The notes: generated from the letters alone by a model not told the origin. Shown: positions 7,230-17,767, numbered from the stretch's first letter. The stretch is 64,000 nucleotides of DNA from Erythrobacter sp. EC-HK427 (GCF_902498745.1 NZ_LR701479.1:2005663-2069662); one strand, 5' to 3'. Numbers and translations are program-made.

Positions 7230-9512
7230 CTAGAGGATGAAGTCCGCTTCGGTCAGCGTGTGCAGGCCGTTGACGCGGATGGCGAGATCGGCGCCGCCAT
7301 CGCCATCGATGTCCATCAGCAGCATCGTTTGGTTGCGATCGACTTCCCAGCGCAGCTCGCCCGCGGTGCCGCTGAACTCGGCCGCCCCGACAAAGGTGAA
7401 GGCATCATCGCCGCCGCCGAGGATCGCATCGACCGCCGAAAGATCGATCTTGTCGCCGTCCGCCGAGCGATAACCCGCGATGCGGTCTGCGGTCAGCACG
7501 GTGAGCCCGGCAAAGTCGCCATCGGCAAAGGCGAAGGTATCGGCCCCTTGCGCGCCGCGCAGGTTGTCGAAGCCCGCGCCGCCCGAAAGCCAGTCATCAC
7601 CATTGCGTCCGATCAGCGTGTCGTCACCATCGCCGCCATACAGGCTTCCGCCGCCATCGCTGACGCGCAGATAGTCGTTCCCGCCCAAACCACGCAGCGT
7701 CGAGCCGACCGCCACGCTGACGATTGAGTTGTCGAGCTCATTCCCCACGCCTTCCGCCGCATCGCCGCGCAGCCGCAGGTTTTCGACGTGTTCGCCGAGC
7801 GTATAGCTGAGCGAGGAGGTGACGGTGTCATCGCCTTCATCCGCCAGCTCGATCACCACATCGCCGGTATTGGTGACGAAATAGAGATCGTCGCCTGCAC
7901 CGCCCGCCATGATGTCATCGCCGTCACGGCCGTTCAGGCGGTCGTTCCCGGCATAGCCGTTCAACCGGTCATTGCCGCGCCCGCCGAGCAGGTTGTCGTC
8001 GGTCGCGGGCGTGCCCTCGGTCTGGTTGGAGGTGCGGCCGAAGATGACGTAGGCCTCGCCGGTTGAAGCATCGGCACCAAATGCGCCGATCAGGATATCA
8101 TCGTAGCCATCGCCATTCACATCGCCGGCACCGCTCACCGCCCAGCCGGAAAAATCATTGACACCGATTCCATCGAGGCGGAAGCCATTGGAACCATCGA
8201 GCGTGGAGAGGTTGAGCGCAGCGGTGAAACCACTGGCCTTACCAAACACCACATAGCTTTCGCCGCCATCGGTAGCGCCTGCGTCACCACTAAAACTACC
8301 GATGATAATATCATCGAAGCCGTCGCCATTGACATCGCCGGCACTGCTCACCGACCTACCGAATTGATCATTGGCATCTATACCATCGAGGCGGAAGCCA
8401 TTGGAGCCATCAAGCGATGAGAGATCGAGGGCAGCTGTAAAACCACTGGCCTTGCCGAATACAACGTAGCTCTCTCCGGAATTGGTAGCGCCTGCGTCTC
8501 CGAAATGAGCCCCGATGATAATATCATCGTATCCATCGCCATTCACATCGCCGGCGCCGCTCACCGCAATGCCAGAAAAATCAATGGTATCTATACCATC
8601 GAGGCGGAAGCCATTGGAGCCATCAAGCGAGGAGAGATCGAGGGCAGCTGTAAAACCACTGGCCTTGCCGAATACAACGTAGCTCTCCCCGGAATCGAGA
8701 CCACCCTCGTCTCCGCGAAAAGCCCCGATGATAATATCATCGAATCCATCGCCGTTAACATCGCCTGCACCGCTCACCGAAAAGCCGGAACTATCGCTGT
8801 TATCGATCCCATCGAGGCGGAAGCCATTAAAGCCATCGAGGGCAGAGAGACTGAGCGCAGGGGTAAAACCACTGGCCTTACCAAACACTACGTAGGTCTG
8901 TCCGGAACCGGTCTCACCCGCGTTGGCCCCCCGAGCCCCGATGATAATATCATCGAACCCGTCGCCATTAACATCTCCGGCCCCGCTCACCGATTGGCCG
9001 GAACTATCACTGCTATTGATTCCATCGAGGCGAAAGCCATTGGTGCCATCAAGCATGGAGAGACTGAGCGCAGCGGTAAAACCACTGGCCTTACCAAATA
9101 CGACATAGCTTTCTCCGGAATCAGTGGCGCCCGCGTCGCCATCCTGAGCCCCGATGATGATGTCATCGAACCCATCGCCGTTAATATCGCCTGCACCGCT
9201 TACCGAGTAGCCGGAATTATCACTGTTATTGATCCCATCGAGGCGGAAACCATTGGAGCCATCAAGCGTGGAGAGATCGAGGGCAGAGGTAAACCCATTC
9301 GCCTTGCCAAACACGACATAGCTTTCGCCGCTATCGGTAGCGCCTGCGTCCCCGCCCCAAGCCCCGATGATGAAATCGTCGAATCCATCGCCATTGACGT
9401 CGCCGATGTTGCTGACCGAGAAGCCCGCACGGTCACCTGAGCCGATACCCCTGATGGTGAAACCGTTTTGCCCGTCGAGTGTGGAAAGGTCGATGCTTGC
9501 AGGAAAGCTCAT
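7230..9512 (-). CDS. FG-GAP repeat protein with RTX calcium-binding C-terminus, probable type I secreted
   Basis: 760 residues from ATG 9512, chosen because GGGGG lies eight bases upstream; a 15-residue longer form has no support. There is no N-terminal signal peptide. Residues 1 to ~497 hold seven tandem units of about 71 residues, each with an integrin-alpha-like calcium loop (DVNGDGFDDIIIG). Then come RTX nonapeptides (GGRGNDRLNG, GGAGDDLYFV) and a serralysin-like C-terminus ending LTEADFIL. This build is typical of proteins exported to the surface or medium by a type I system. No exporter genes are in the window. Its C-terminal module is shared with the next two genes. Adhesion or matrix binding is inferred. 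Confidence 0.85.
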   Translation of the reverse strand: MSFPASIDLSTLDGQNGFTIRGIGSGDRAGFSVSNIGDVNGDGFDDFIIGAWGGDAGATDSGESYVVFGKANGFTSALDLSTLDGSNGFRLDGINNSDNSGYSVSGAGDINGDGFDDIIIGAQDGDAGATDSGESYVVFGKASGFTAALSLSMLDGTNGFRLDGINSSDSSGQSVSGAGDVNGDGFDDIIIGARGANAGETGSGQTYVVFGKASGFTPALSLSALDGFNGFRLDGIDNSDSSGFSVSGAGDVNGDGFDDIIIGAFRGDEGGLDSGESYVVFGKASGFTAALDLSSLDGSNGFRLDGIDTIDFSGIAVSGAGDVNGDGYDDIIIGAHFGDAGATNSGESYVVFGKASGFTAALDLSSLDGSNGFRLDGIDANDQFGRSVSSAGDVNGDGFDDIIIGSFSGDAGATDGGESYVVFGKASGFTAALNLSTLDGSNGFRLDGIGVNDFSGWAVSGAGDVNGDGYDDILIGAFGADASTGEAYVIFGRTSNQTEGTPATDDNLLGGRGNDRLNGYAGNDRLNGRDGDDIMAGGAGDDLYFVTNTGDVVIELADEGDDTVTSSLSYTLGEHVENLRLRGDAAEGVGNELDNSIVSVAVGSTLRGLGGNDYLRVSDGGGSLYGGDGDDTLIGRNGDDWLSGGAGFDNLRGAQGADTFAFADGDFAGLTVLTADRIAGYRSADGDKIDLSAVDAILGGGDDAFTFVGAAEFSGTAGELRWEVDRNQTMLLMDIDGDGGADLAIRVNGLHTLTEADFIL
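8022..9512. repeat. Seven tandem ~213-bp coding repeats (FG-GAP units)
   Basis: Seven successive units of about 213 bp encode the FG-GAP blades, each with a variant of LDGSNGFRLDGI and SGESYVVFGKASGF. Adjacent units keep long identical DNA tracts, for example around 8400-8470 and 8610-8690, which points to recent duplication or gene conversion. Confidence 0.85.
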
Positions 9513-9617
9513 GCTGGTAACCCCCGAAAATGCGCGATCGCGAAGGCGTCCGGTCATCGGAAAGCGCCCGCCGCATCAGTGGGGGGGATGTTTGGTTTTT
9601 ACACGCGCCGCTGTCCA

Positions 9618-9634
9618 GTGACAAACCTTGTCAC
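9618..9634. promoter_or_regulatory. Inverted repeat upstream of the FG-GAP/RTX gene
   Basis: GTGACAA-ACC-TTGTCAC has 7-bp perfect arms and lies about 106 bp upstream of the ATG at 9512, close to the end of the CAP/RTX gene. It may be an operator or a short terminator stem; there is no T tract. Confidence 0.35.
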
Positions 9635-9650
9635 AATCCGGCGTGTGCTA

Positions 9651-11840
9651 TCACAGCACAAAATCCGCCTCGGTCAGGGTGATGAGGCCGGTTAGCGCGA
9701 TGGCGTAGTCGGCGGTCATGTCGCCATTGGTGTCCATATACACCATCGTCACGCCGCCCGATTGCTCGAAGCGGAGCTGGCCTGCCACGCCGGTGAATTC
9801 TGCCGCGCCGATGAAGGTGAAGGCATTGTCGCCGCCGCCGGTGATGGCATCGACCAGCGAGAGGTCGATCCGGTCGCCTTCGAGCTGGTCGAAGTCGGTA
9901 ATGCGGTCAGCTGTCGTCGTGGTCAGCCCGGCAAAGTGTCCGTCATCAAACGCGAAGACATCTGCGCCAATGTCGCCGCGCATCGTGTCCTTGCCGATGC
10001 CGCCAATGATCGTGTCATTGTCGCGCCCGCCGAAGATTGTGTCGTCGCCCGAGCCGCCATCGATCGTGTCGTTGCCGTGGCTGCCGTTCAGCTCGTCATT
10101 GCCCGATCCGCCGAAAATCTGGTCGTTCCCGCCAAGCCCGTTGATCGTGTCATTATTCGCCCCGCCATCGAGCGTGTCATCGCCCTGGCTGCCGCGCAGG
10201 AAATCGTTTCCGCCAAAGCCGCGCAGCACGGCGCCCGGGCTCTTGGCGTAGATGGCATTCGCAAGGCCATTGCCATCGCCCTGTGTTGCACCGCCGACAA
10301 GGATCAGGTTTTCGATATTGTCGCCCAGCGTGAAGTTGACGAAGGCGCGCACGGTGTCGGTGCCTTCGCCCGCGTTCTCGGTCACGGTGTCGCCCAGATT
10401 GTCCACGATGTAATTGTCGTTATCCGCACCGCCGCGCATATCGTCCGCGCCGGCCTGGCCGTCGATCAGATCGCGCCCCGCACCGCCAAGGAGCGTGTCA
10501 TTGCCAAGGCCGCCATACAGTCTGTCCGCGCCGATACTGCCCACCAGCGTGTCTGCCCCGCCATAGCCGAACAGCCTGCTGCCGAGCGTCGGGTTGGCGA
10601 GGATTTCTTCGCCATTATTGGTGCCGTGCAAAGCGGTGGCGCTGCCGATCAGCGCGAAGCTCTCGACATGGGCGTAGCGGTTGCCGAAGGGGTTGAGATT
10701 GATGCTGGTGTAAATCCGGTCAGTGCCATCGCCCGCCAGCTCGCGCACCACATCGAACACGCTGTCGATATAGAAGCTATCGTCACCCGCGCCGCCGGTC
10801 ATGTCGTCAATGCCAAGCCCGCCGTCGAGCGTGTCGTTGCCGCCGAAGCCGAACAGGACATCATCGCCCGCAAGCCCGTTGAGGACGTCAACACCCGCCC
10901 CGCCATTTAATGTATCGACCCCGGGCGTCCCGTTCTGCACATTGCTCGTGTCCACCGCATCTGCGGCTTCGACATCCAGCTTGACGTTTGCCGTGCCCAA
11001 AGTCGCCGAAGCCGTGATCGTGCCGACCAGCCCGCCGCCCGAGAAAACGATGTCATAGGTGCCCGCAGGCACCGCGATCTGCCAGCCGCCCGCATCCCAC
11101 GTCATGGTGGAGAAGGTGCCGCTGGTGCCCGTCAGCGTCACCGTTACGCCGCCCATGCCTTCGCCGATATCGTAGAAATCGTCATTGTCGGTATCGTTGA
11201 TGACAACGCCGACAAATTGCGCCTGATAGCCAAAGCGCGTGCCCAGATCCTGCGTCACCACCAGCGGGCCGACACTGGTCGCGGAATTGGTCTCCGCGGT
11301 CACCGCGATGCCGATTTCGGTGAAATTGGCATTCATCAGGCTGAGCAAATGCCCCGCCGGATCCTGGATACCGTCGCCGCGCGTCTGCCAGTCGTTATAG
11401 CGCACGTTGTTGCCGTCGAAATCCTCGTCATCGAAGCCCCAGTCGACCACGAATCCGGCATGGCCGTAGACCACGCTATCCGAATAGGCGTAGATATTCT
11501 CCCCCAGCCGCGACCAGTTGGTGTAGCCCGCATCGGTGATGCGCGCGCCGAGGCCCAATTCGCCGGGCAATTGGTGGCTTTGCGTGTCCGCCGCGATCAT
11601 TTCGTCATTGTGGCGCTGCGCGGCGAGGGCGAGGGCACTGTTCCACGCCAGCGGATTGACCGGCGCAAAGGCGAGCATAGCCGCTTGAAACGAACTCAGC
11701 TCGACCCCGAAGAAATTGAGCGCGCCCTGGATTTCCGCCAGCACCTCCGCCGTGGTCAGCCGGGCGTATTCGCCATGCGGATCCATCCGCAGACGGTTGA
11801 TCAATTCGAGAAACAGCTGCTCTTGCGGCGTCGGGTTCAT
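9651..11840 (-). CDS. CAP (SCP/PR-1) domain protein with RTX C-terminus, probable type I secreted
   Basis: 729 residues with no signal peptide. Residues 1 to ~200 form a bacterial CAP domain: a helix with ELINRLRMDP, then TQSHQLPG, RLGENIYAY and DPAGHLLSLMN, which supply the usual His/Glu/His cleft residues. A short beta-rich segment follows (GMGGVTVTLTGTSGTF), resembling carboxypeptidase-regulatory or SdrB-like folds. The rest is RTX nonapeptides (GGAGNDT types) and a C-terminus ending LTEADFVL, nearly matching the downstream and upstream genes. GAGG lies eight bases before ATG 11840. Secreted CAP proteins of bacteria have varied, mostly unproven roles. Confidence 0.85.
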   Translation of the reverse strand: MNPTPQEQLFLELINRLRMDPHGEYARLTTAEVLAEIQGALNFFGVELSSFQAAMLAFAPVNPLAWNSALALAAQRHNDEMIAADTQSHQLPGELGLGARITDAGYTNWSRLGENIYAYSDSVVYGHAGFVVDWGFDDEDFDGNNVRYNDWQTRGDGIQDPAGHLLSLMNANFTEIGIAVTAETNSATSVGPLVVTQDLGTRFGYQAQFVGVVINDTDNDDFYDIGEGMGGVTVTLTGTSGTFSTMTWDAGGWQIAVPAGTYDIVFSGGGLVGTITASATLGTANVKLDVEAADAVDTSNVQNGTPGVDTLNGGAGVDVLNGLAGDDVLFGFGGNDTLDGGLGIDDMTGGAGDDSFYIDSVFDVVRELAGDGTDRIYTSINLNPFGNRYAHVESFALIGSATALHGTNNGEEILANPTLGSRLFGYGGADTLVGSIGADRLYGGLGNDTLLGGAGRDLIDGQAGADDMRGGADNDNYIVDNLGDTVTENAGEGTDTVRAFVNFTLGDNIENLILVGGATQGDGNGLANAIYAKSPGAVLRGFGGNDFLRGSQGDDTLDGGANNDTINGLGGNDQIFGGSGNDELNGSHGNDTIDGGSGDDTIFGGRDNDTIIGGIGKDTMRGDIGADVFAFDDGHFAGLTTTTADRITDFDQLEGDRIDLSLVDAITGGGDNAFTFIGAAEFTGVAGQLRFEQSGGVTMVYMDTNGDMTADYAIALTGLITLTEADFVL

Positions 11841-11952
11841 CGGGAATGCCTCATCGTGTCACGCGCACCTATAGTGCGGCAAAGTCACTGCCGCGACAAG
11901 ATGAACACCGCCTTAGAAGGCAAGGTTAAGGCGAGCGGCCCGGCCAGCCGGA

Positions 11953-14442
11953 TCAGAGGATAAAATCCGCCTCGGTCAGATTGATTAGCCCCGTCAGCGC
12001 GATCGCCAGATTGGCATTACCATTGCCGTTGGTGTCCATGAAAATCATGGTGACACCGCCCGATTGTTCGAAACGCACTTCGCCCGCAGTGCCGCTGAAC
12101 GCGCCGCTGCCGATGAAGGTGAAGGCGTCATCGCCGCCGCCCAGAATGGCATCGACCAATGAAAGATCGATTGTGTCGTTCTCGGCCTGGTCGAAATCGG
12201 TGATCGTGTCGGCGGTACTTGCGGTCAGGCCTGAGAAATGGCCGTCATCGAAGACGAAAATATCCGCGCCGATATCGCCGCGCATGGTGTCGAGGCCCGC
12301 GCCACCGGTGATGGTGTCGTTATCCTTGCCGCCGAAAATCGTATCATTGCCGGTGCCGCCATCGATGATATCATCGCCGTTGCTGCCCTTGATCTCGTCA
12401 TCGCCCGAGCCGCCATCGATTGTGTCGGCACCGCTGAGGCCGTTGATGGTGTCGTTACCGCGTCCGCCCTGAATGATGTCATTGAACTGGCTGCCACGGA
12501 TATTGTCATTCCCGTCAAACCCGCGCAGCGTTGCCGCGCCGCCTGCGGTGACGATGGTGTTGTCGAGCGCGTTGCCATTGCCGACCGAGGCGGTGAGCGC
12601 GAGGCGCAACAGCTCGATATTCTCTCCCAGCGTGAAGTCGACAAAGGAGCGGACAAAGTCCGTGCCCTCATCGGCGAACTCGATCACCACATCGCCCAGA
12701 TTGTCGACGAAGTAATTGTCGTTCCCGGCCCCGCCCGTCATCGTGTCGGCACCGGCATTGCCGTCGATAACATCATTACCGCCGCCGCCGAAGATGGTGT
12801 CGTTACCGCTGCCGGCGAAGATCCGGTCATTGCCGACGCTGCCATTGATCGTATCATCCCCGCCATAGGCGAATATGCGGCTCCCCAGCGTCGGGTTGGC
12901 GAAGATCGTTTCGCCATTGTCGGTCGTGTGAATCGCAATCGCGCTGCCGATCAGCGCGAACACCTCGATATTGGCGTAGCGGGTGCCGAAGGGGTTGAGG
13001 TTGATTGCAGTGTTGAGCCGGTCGGTGCCTTGGCCGGGCAGTTCGGTCACAATGTCGGCGATGCTGTCGATGAAATAGGTATCGTTGCCCAGTCCGCCAA
13101 TCATCTCGTCATTGCCGGTGCCGCCGTCGAGCGTGTCATTGCCATTATTGCCGATGAGGACGTCACTTCCGTCGAGCCCGTAAAGGATGTCATCCAGACC
13201 GGAGCCGTTGAGGGTATTGTCGGTCGCTTGCCGGTCAGTGATCTGGCCATCGCCCGGATCGGCGGTGATCGCGGTGTTGAACAGGCGCGGATCGAGGATT
13301 TCGGTGTAGATCTCGCCGTTTTCCCAGCTCACGAGAATGCGCCCGTCGGTGGTGAGGCTGGCGGAGAAATCGCCGATATCGCCGCCCACCCCGTCGGCAT
13401 CATTGCTGATGATGATGGTGACGCCCTGCTGGCTGCCGTTAAACCCGCGCACGCCGAGCAGGCGGCCCACGGTATCGTCGCGGAACACCGTGTAATACCC
13501 GCCATCCTCCAGCGCGACCAGATCGATGGTGCTGAAATTAAGCGTGGTGTTGTTGGTGATATTGAATTCGGGCACCGAAGAGGTGCCGTTCTCGTTCAGG
13601 ATGCGCCCGCGGATGTCGCCGCTTTCCACCCACGCGATCAGCAGGCGGTTATCCGCCAGTTGCACGATCCGCGGGCCGCTGTCGTCATCGCCGTCATCGG
13701 GCAAAGAGATGTTGTTGACCAGCGCGCCATTGGTGCCATTGGCATTGCTCAGCCGCAATTCGACCGTGCGCCGGTTGAATCCGCCGAACGTGTCGTTCTC
13801 GGTATAGACCGTCGCAAAGCCGCCATTGGCGAGCGCGATGGTATCCGGCTCGGCAATGTTTTCGTTATCGGCACTGCCCGAGAAGCCGTCTTCCCGCATC
13901 ACCACTTCGCTGTCCACTTGCGTGCCGAAGGAGGTGAATTTGCGCCCCACGAGATCCTGGTTGGTGCCGTCATCGCGGATGAAGGTGACGAAGAAGCTGC
14001 CGTCTGCTTGCACCGCGACGTTGGGGTTGGAGTAGGTCAATCCGTTCCCCGCAGAGTCGTTTACGGCAAAGTCCCCGACAGTGCGAAAGCCTGTCGCATC
14101 ATAAATGCCGAAGATCAGATCGGTGTCGTCAGCATTCGGGAAGGTGTAGACCATCACGAAACCGCCATCGGGTGTCGCCGCGACCGAGTTGAGCACTTCA
14201 TTGCGCGAGAAGCCGAAGAAATTGTTCAGGAACAGCGATCCGGTGATCGGCTGCCCCAGCGCGTTGAAAATCACCCCGACAATGTCGGTGCCGGCGCCAC
14301 CGCCCACCGGATTGGAATCATCCTCCCACACCACCAGAAAATTGCCGTTGGCCAGCGCGACCACGCGCGGATTGGCCTGATTATTGGCAGTGACGAGATT
14401 GGTGATGAATTCCTGCAACCAGGTTGTCGGCGTAATCGACAT
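11953..14442 (-). CDS. RTX calcium-binding protein with repeat N-terminus, probable type I secreted
   Basis: 829 residues from ATG 14442, preceded by GTGGGGGA; a longer form by 24 residues looks unlikely. The N-terminal ~430 residues are repeats of the kind (ALANGNFLVVWED, QADGSFFVTF, LADNRLLIAWVES), which I read as beta-propeller or bulb-lectin-like blades found in large secreted proteins. From ~460 there are RTX nonapeptides, and the last ~300 residues are closely paralogous to the CAP/RTX protein, ending LTEADFIL. There is no signal peptide, so type I export is inferred. It lies first in a run of three same-strand RTX genes, each with its own leader. Confidence 0.82.
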   Translation of the reverse strand: MSITPTTWLQEFITNLVTANNQANPRVVALANGNFLVVWEDDSNPVGGGAGTDIVGVIFNALGQPITGSLFLNNFFGFSRNEVLNSVAATPDGGFVMVYTFPNADDTDLIFGIYDATGFRTVGDFAVNDSAGNGLTYSNPNVAVQADGSFFVTFIRDDGTNQDLVGRKFTSFGTQVDSEVVMREDGFSGSADNENIAEPDTIALANGGFATVYTENDTFGGFNRRTVELRLSNANGTNGALVNNISLPDDGDDDSGPRIVQLADNRLLIAWVESGDIRGRILNENGTSSVPEFNITNNTTLNFSTIDLVALEDGGYYTVFRDDTVGRLLGVRGFNGSQQGVTIIISNDADGVGGDIGDFSASLTTDGRILVSWENGEIYTEILDPRLFNTAITADPGDGQITDRQATDNTLNGSGLDDILYGLDGSDVLIGNNGNDTLDGGTGNDEMIGGLGNDTYFIDSIADIVTELPGQGTDRLNTAINLNPFGTRYANIEVFALIGSAIAIHTTDNGETIFANPTLGSRIFAYGGDDTINGSVGNDRIFAGSGNDTIFGGGGNDVIDGNAGADTMTGGAGNDNYFVDNLGDVVIEFADEGTDFVRSFVDFTLGENIELLRLALTASVGNGNALDNTIVTAGGAATLRGFDGNDNIRGSQFNDIIQGGRGNDTINGLSGADTIDGGSGDDEIKGSNGDDIIDGGTGNDTIFGGKDNDTITGGAGLDTMRGDIGADIFVFDDGHFSGLTASTADTITDFDQAENDTIDLSLVDAILGGGDDAFTFIGSGAFSGTAGEVRFEQSGGVTMIFMDTNGNGNANLAIALTGLINLTEADFIL

Positions 14443-14771
14443 GACATTTCCCCCACATGGCCGCCGCACAAGGGCAAGCCGGTAACCCGCGTGCGCTGCG
14501 TGGCCGGAAGGCACAATGCGCGGGCGGACAATGGCGCAAGCCTATCATCGACCGGGCATAGGCAAAAGCCCCAATCGCTAGGCTGGTGCGGGCGTTCTTA
14601 AACGGGACGCGGGCGGGGGGCTTGGCGAAATGCGACAGGGGGGGGCAGGGGAAAACGCGACTCAGGCCGCGCTCGAACATTTGCAGAACATCGCCGCTTC
14701 GGCTACGTCACGCCCAACACCCCCATCAGCCCCTCTGGACTCAGCGCCAGCCAAGCCCCAAGTGACCCGCC
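14443..14771. other. Intergenic region between divergent RTX gene and uvrA
   Basis: 329 bp with no convincing gene. It holds the leaders of both divergent genes and the uvrA SOS box. Nothing else is recognised. Confidence 0.7.
14675..14689. promoter_or_regulatory. LexA (SOS) box of uvrA
   Basis: GAAC-ATTTGCA-GAAC is the reverse complement of the alphaproteobacterial LexA site GTTC-N7-GTTC and lies 82 bp before the uvrA ATG. A matching site precedes recA. Confidence 0.85.
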
Positions 14772-17756
14772 ATGGCTCTTACCCACATCACCGTCAAAGG
14801 TGCCCGCGAGCATAATCTCAAGGGTGTCGATATTGAATTGCCGCGCGATGCGCTGATCGTCATCACCGGGCTTTCGGGCTCCGGCAAGTCGAGTCTCGCT
14901 TTCGATACGATCTATGCCGAGGGGCAGCGGCGGTATGTCGAGAGCCTGTCCGCCTATGCGCGGCAGTTCCTCGAAATGATGCAGAAGCCCGATGTCGAGC
15001 ATATTGACGGGCTTTCGCCCGCGATCTCCATCGAGCAGAAGACGACGAGCCGCAACCCGCGCTCCACCGTGGCGACCGTTACCGAGATTTACGATTATAT
15101 GCGCCTGCTCTGGGCGCGGGTGGGGGTGCCGTACAGCCCCGCCACCGGCCTGCCGATTGAAGCGCAGACCGTCTCCACCATGGTCGACCGGGTGATGGCC
15201 TTGCCCGAGGGCACGCGGCTCTATCTGCTCGCGCCGGTGGTGCGCGGGCGCAAGGGCGAATACCGGCGCGAGCTGGCCGAATGGCAGAAGGCCGGCTTCA
15301 CCCGCGTGCGCATCGATGGCGAGATGTATGCGATTGAAGACGCGCCCGCGCTCGACAAGAAGTTCAAGCACGACATCGAAGTGGTGGTCGATCGCCTCGC
15401 GGTGAAGGACGGCTTGCAGACGCGGCTGGCGGACTCGTTTGAGCAGGCGCTGAAACTGGCCGAGGGGCTGGCCTATGTGGATTTGGCGGATGGGACGGTG
15501 GCGGCACTGCAATCTCCCCTCCCGGAAACGGGAGGGGCCGGGGGAGGGCCTGTAACCGGCGGCGCATCTGACACGCCCTCCCCCGACCCCTCCCGCAAGC
15601 GGGAGGGGAGTGGCATGAAAGGCGCCGGCATCCCCCCCAACCGCATCGTCTTTTCCGAAAAGTTCGCCTGCCCCGTTTCCGGCTTTACCATTGAGGAGAT
15701 CGAGCCGCGGCTGTTCTCGTTTAACTCCCCCCAGGGCGCGTGCCCGACCTGCGACGGGATCGGCGAGAAGCAGCTGTTCGATCCGCAGCTGGTCGTCCCC
15801 AACGAGGAGCTCAGCCTGAAGAAGGGCGCGGTGGTGCCGTGGGCGAAGTCCAACCCGCCATCGCCCTATTATATGCAGGTGCTCGGCAGTCTGGCGGCGG
15901 AGTTCGGCTTCGCGCTCGACACGCCGTGGAACCAGCTGTCCGAAGAGCATCGCGACATCATCCTCTACGGCACCAGAGGCCGCCGCGTGCCGCTCACCTT
16001 CAAGGACGGGCGCAAAAGCTACACGGTGGAAAAGCCGTTCGAAGGGGTGATCGGCAACTTGAACCGCCGCCTCGCGCAGACCGAAAGCGCGTGGATGCAG
16101 GAGGAGCTTTCCAAGTTCCAGACCGCGCAGCCGTGCGAGACCTGCGGCGGCGCGCGCCTCAACGAGAAGGCGCGGGCGGTGAAGATTGACGGGACGGACA
16201 TCAGCCGCCCGGTGCGCTTTTCCGTCTCCGACGCGCTCGCATGGTTCGAGGCGCTGCCCGCCAAGCTCACCGACACGCAGAACCAGATCGCCCGCGCCAT
16301 CCTGAAGGAGATTGTCGAGCGGCTTGGCTTCCTCAACAATGTCGGGCTGGATTACCTCAATCTGGATCGCACCAGCGGCACGCTATCAGGGGGCGAGAGC
16401 CAGCGCATCCGCCTCGCCAGCCAGATCGGCTCCGGCCTTTCCGGCGTGCTTTACGTGCTCGACGAGCCCTCCATCGGCCTCCACCAGCGCGATAACGACC
16501 GGCTGCTCGAAACGCTCAAACGCCTGCGCGATCTCGGCAATACGGTGATCGTGGTGGAGCATGACGAGGACGCGATCCGCGCGGCCGACCATATCGTCGA
16601 TCTCGGCCCCGGCGCGGGGGTGCGCGGCGGCGAGGTGGTGGCGCAGGGGACGCTGAAGCAAATCCTCAAGGCCAAACACAGCCTCACCGCCGATTACCTC
16701 ACCGGACGGCGCGAAATCGCGGTTCCGAAGACGCGCCGCAAGGGCAACGGCCACAAGCTGACCGTCCACGGCGCGCGGGCGAACAACCTGAACAACGTCA
16801 CCGCCAGCCTGCCATTGGGCACCTTCACCTGCATCACCGGCGTTTCCGGCAGCGGCAAATCCTCCTTCACCATCGACACGCTCTACGCCGCCGCCGCGCG
16901 CACGCTGAACGGGGCGCGGGTGATCGCGGGCGCGCATGACAAGGTGACCGGCCTCGAATTCTGCGACAAGGTGATCGAGATCGACCAGTCGCCCATCGGC
17001 CGCACCCCGCGCTCCAACCCCGCGACCTATACCGGCGCCTTCACCCAGATCCGCGACTGGTTTGCGGGCCTCCCCGAAAGCCTGGCGCGCGGATACAAGC
17101 CCGGCCGCTTCAGCTTCAACGTGAAAGGCGGGCGGTGCGAGGCGTGCTCCGGCGACGGCCTTATCAAGATCGAAATGCACTTCCTGCCCGATGTCTATGT
17201 GACCTGCGAGCAATGCGGCGGCAAACGCTACAACCGCGAAACGCTGGAGGTGAAGTTCAAAGGCCACTCGATTGCCGACGTGCTCGACATGACGATCGAG
17301 GACGCGGAAGGCTTCTTCAAGGCCGTCCCCCCCATCCGCGACAAAATGCATATGCTGAACGAGGTGGGGCTGGGCTATGTGAAGGTCGGCCAGCAGGCGA
17401 CGACGCTGTCAGGCGGAGAGGCGCAGCGGGTGAAACTGGCCAAGGAGCTGTCGAGGCGCTCGACCGGCCAGACGCTGTATATCCTCGACGAGCCGACTAC
17501 GGGGTTGCATTTCGAGGATGTGCGCAAACTGCTCGAAGTGCTGCACCGGCTGGTGGACCAGGGGAACTCGGTCGTGGTGATCGAGCACAATCTGGATGTG
17601 ATCAAGACGGCCGACTGGGTGCTCGATTTGGGGCCTGATGGCGGGGTGCGCGGGGGTGAGGTTGTTGCGCAGGGGACGCCGGAGGAGGTCGCTGGGGTGA
17701 GCGGGAGTTATACGGGGCAGTATCTGAAGCCGATGTTGGAGCGGGGTGCGCCGTAG
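14772..17756 (+). CDS. uvrA: Excinuclease ABC subunit A
   Basis: 994 residues, the damage-recognition ATPase of nucleotide excision repair. It has two ABC modules: Walker [12 protein letters not shown] near 32 and [11 protein letters not shown] near 697, signatures [12 protein letters not shown] and [12 protein letters not shown], and Walker [12 protein letters not shown] and [13 protein letters not shown]. The first zinc site reads CPVSGF then CPTCDG, lacking one Cys of the E. coli pattern; I recall this as normal in alphaproteobacteria. The C-terminal zinc finger CEACSGDG...CEQCGG is intact. A GC-rich palindromic repeat is inserted in frame (15514-15610), adding about 33 residues just before the first zinc region. 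An SOS box lies upstream. Confidence 0.97.
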   Translation: MALTHITVKGAREHNLKGVDIELPRDALIVITGLSGSGKSSLAFDTIYAEGQRRYVESLSAYARQFLEMMQKPDVEHIDGLSPAISIEQKTTSRNPRSTVATVTEIYDYMRLLWARVGVPYSPATGLPIEAQTVSTMVDRVMALPEGTRLYLLAPVVRGRKGEYRRELAEWQKAGFTRVRIDGEMYAIEDAPALDKKFKHDIEVVVDRLAVKDGLQTRLADSFEQALKLAEGLAYVDLADGTVAALQSPLPETGGAGGGPVTGGASDTPSPDPSRKREGSGMKGAGIPPNRIVFSEKFACPVSGFTIEEIEPRLFSFNSPQGACPTCDGIGEKQLFDPQLVVPNEELSLKKGAVVPWAKSNPPSPYYMQVLGSLAAEFGFALDTPWNQLSEEHRDIILYGTRGRRVPLTFKDGRKSYTVEKPFEGVIGNLNRRLAQTESAWMQEELSKFQTAQPCETCGGARLNEKARAVKIDGTDISRPVRFSVSDALAWFEALPAKLTDTQNQIARAILKEIVERLGFLNNVGLDYLNLDRTSGTLSGGESQRIRLASQIGSGLSGVLYVLDEPSIGLHQRDNDRLLETLKRLRDLGNTVIVVEHDEDAIRAADHIVDLGPGAGVRGGEVVAQGTLKQILKAKHSLTADYLTGRREIAVPKTRRKGNGHKLTVHGARANNLNNVTASLPLGTFTCITGVSGSGKSSFTIDTLYAAAARTLNGARVIAGAHDKVTGLEFCDKVIEIDQSPIGRTPRSNPATYTGAFTQIRDWFAGLPESLARGYKPGRFSFNVKGGRCEACSGDGLIKIEMHFLPDVYVTCEQCGGKRYNRETLEVKFKGHSIADVLDMTIEDAEGFFKAVPPIRDKMHMLNEVGLGYVKVGQQATTLSGGEAQRVKLAKELSRRSTGQTLYILDEPTTGLHFEDVRKLLEVLHRLVDQGNSVVVIEHNLDVIKTADWVLDLGPDGGVRGGEVVAQGTPEEVAGVSGSYTGQYLKPMLERGAP
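15514..15610. repeat. 97-bp GC-rich palindromic repeat in frame within uvrA
   Basis: Two hairpins, CCCCTCCCGGAAACGGGAGG and CCCCTCCCGCAAGCGGGAGG, flank GGGGGAGGGC...GCCCTCCCCC, so the whole unit is also a palindrome. It is open in the uvrA frame and translated as a Pro/Gly/Ser-rich loop ([25 protein letters not shown]). Confidence 0.88.
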
Positions 17757-17767
17757 CTCTACCGTCA

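Noticed and set aside
8022-9512. CRISPR array from repeated DNA
   Set aside because: The repeats are coding, ~213 bp long, with no spacers.
12238-14601. Very long forward frame opposite the third RTX gene
   Set aside because: It is a shadow of the GC-rich calcium-binding repeats on the other strand, with no domain of its own.
15514-15610. Possible frameshift or split in uvrA
   Set aside because: The repeat is a multiple of three in effect and both sides stay in one frame with intact motifs.
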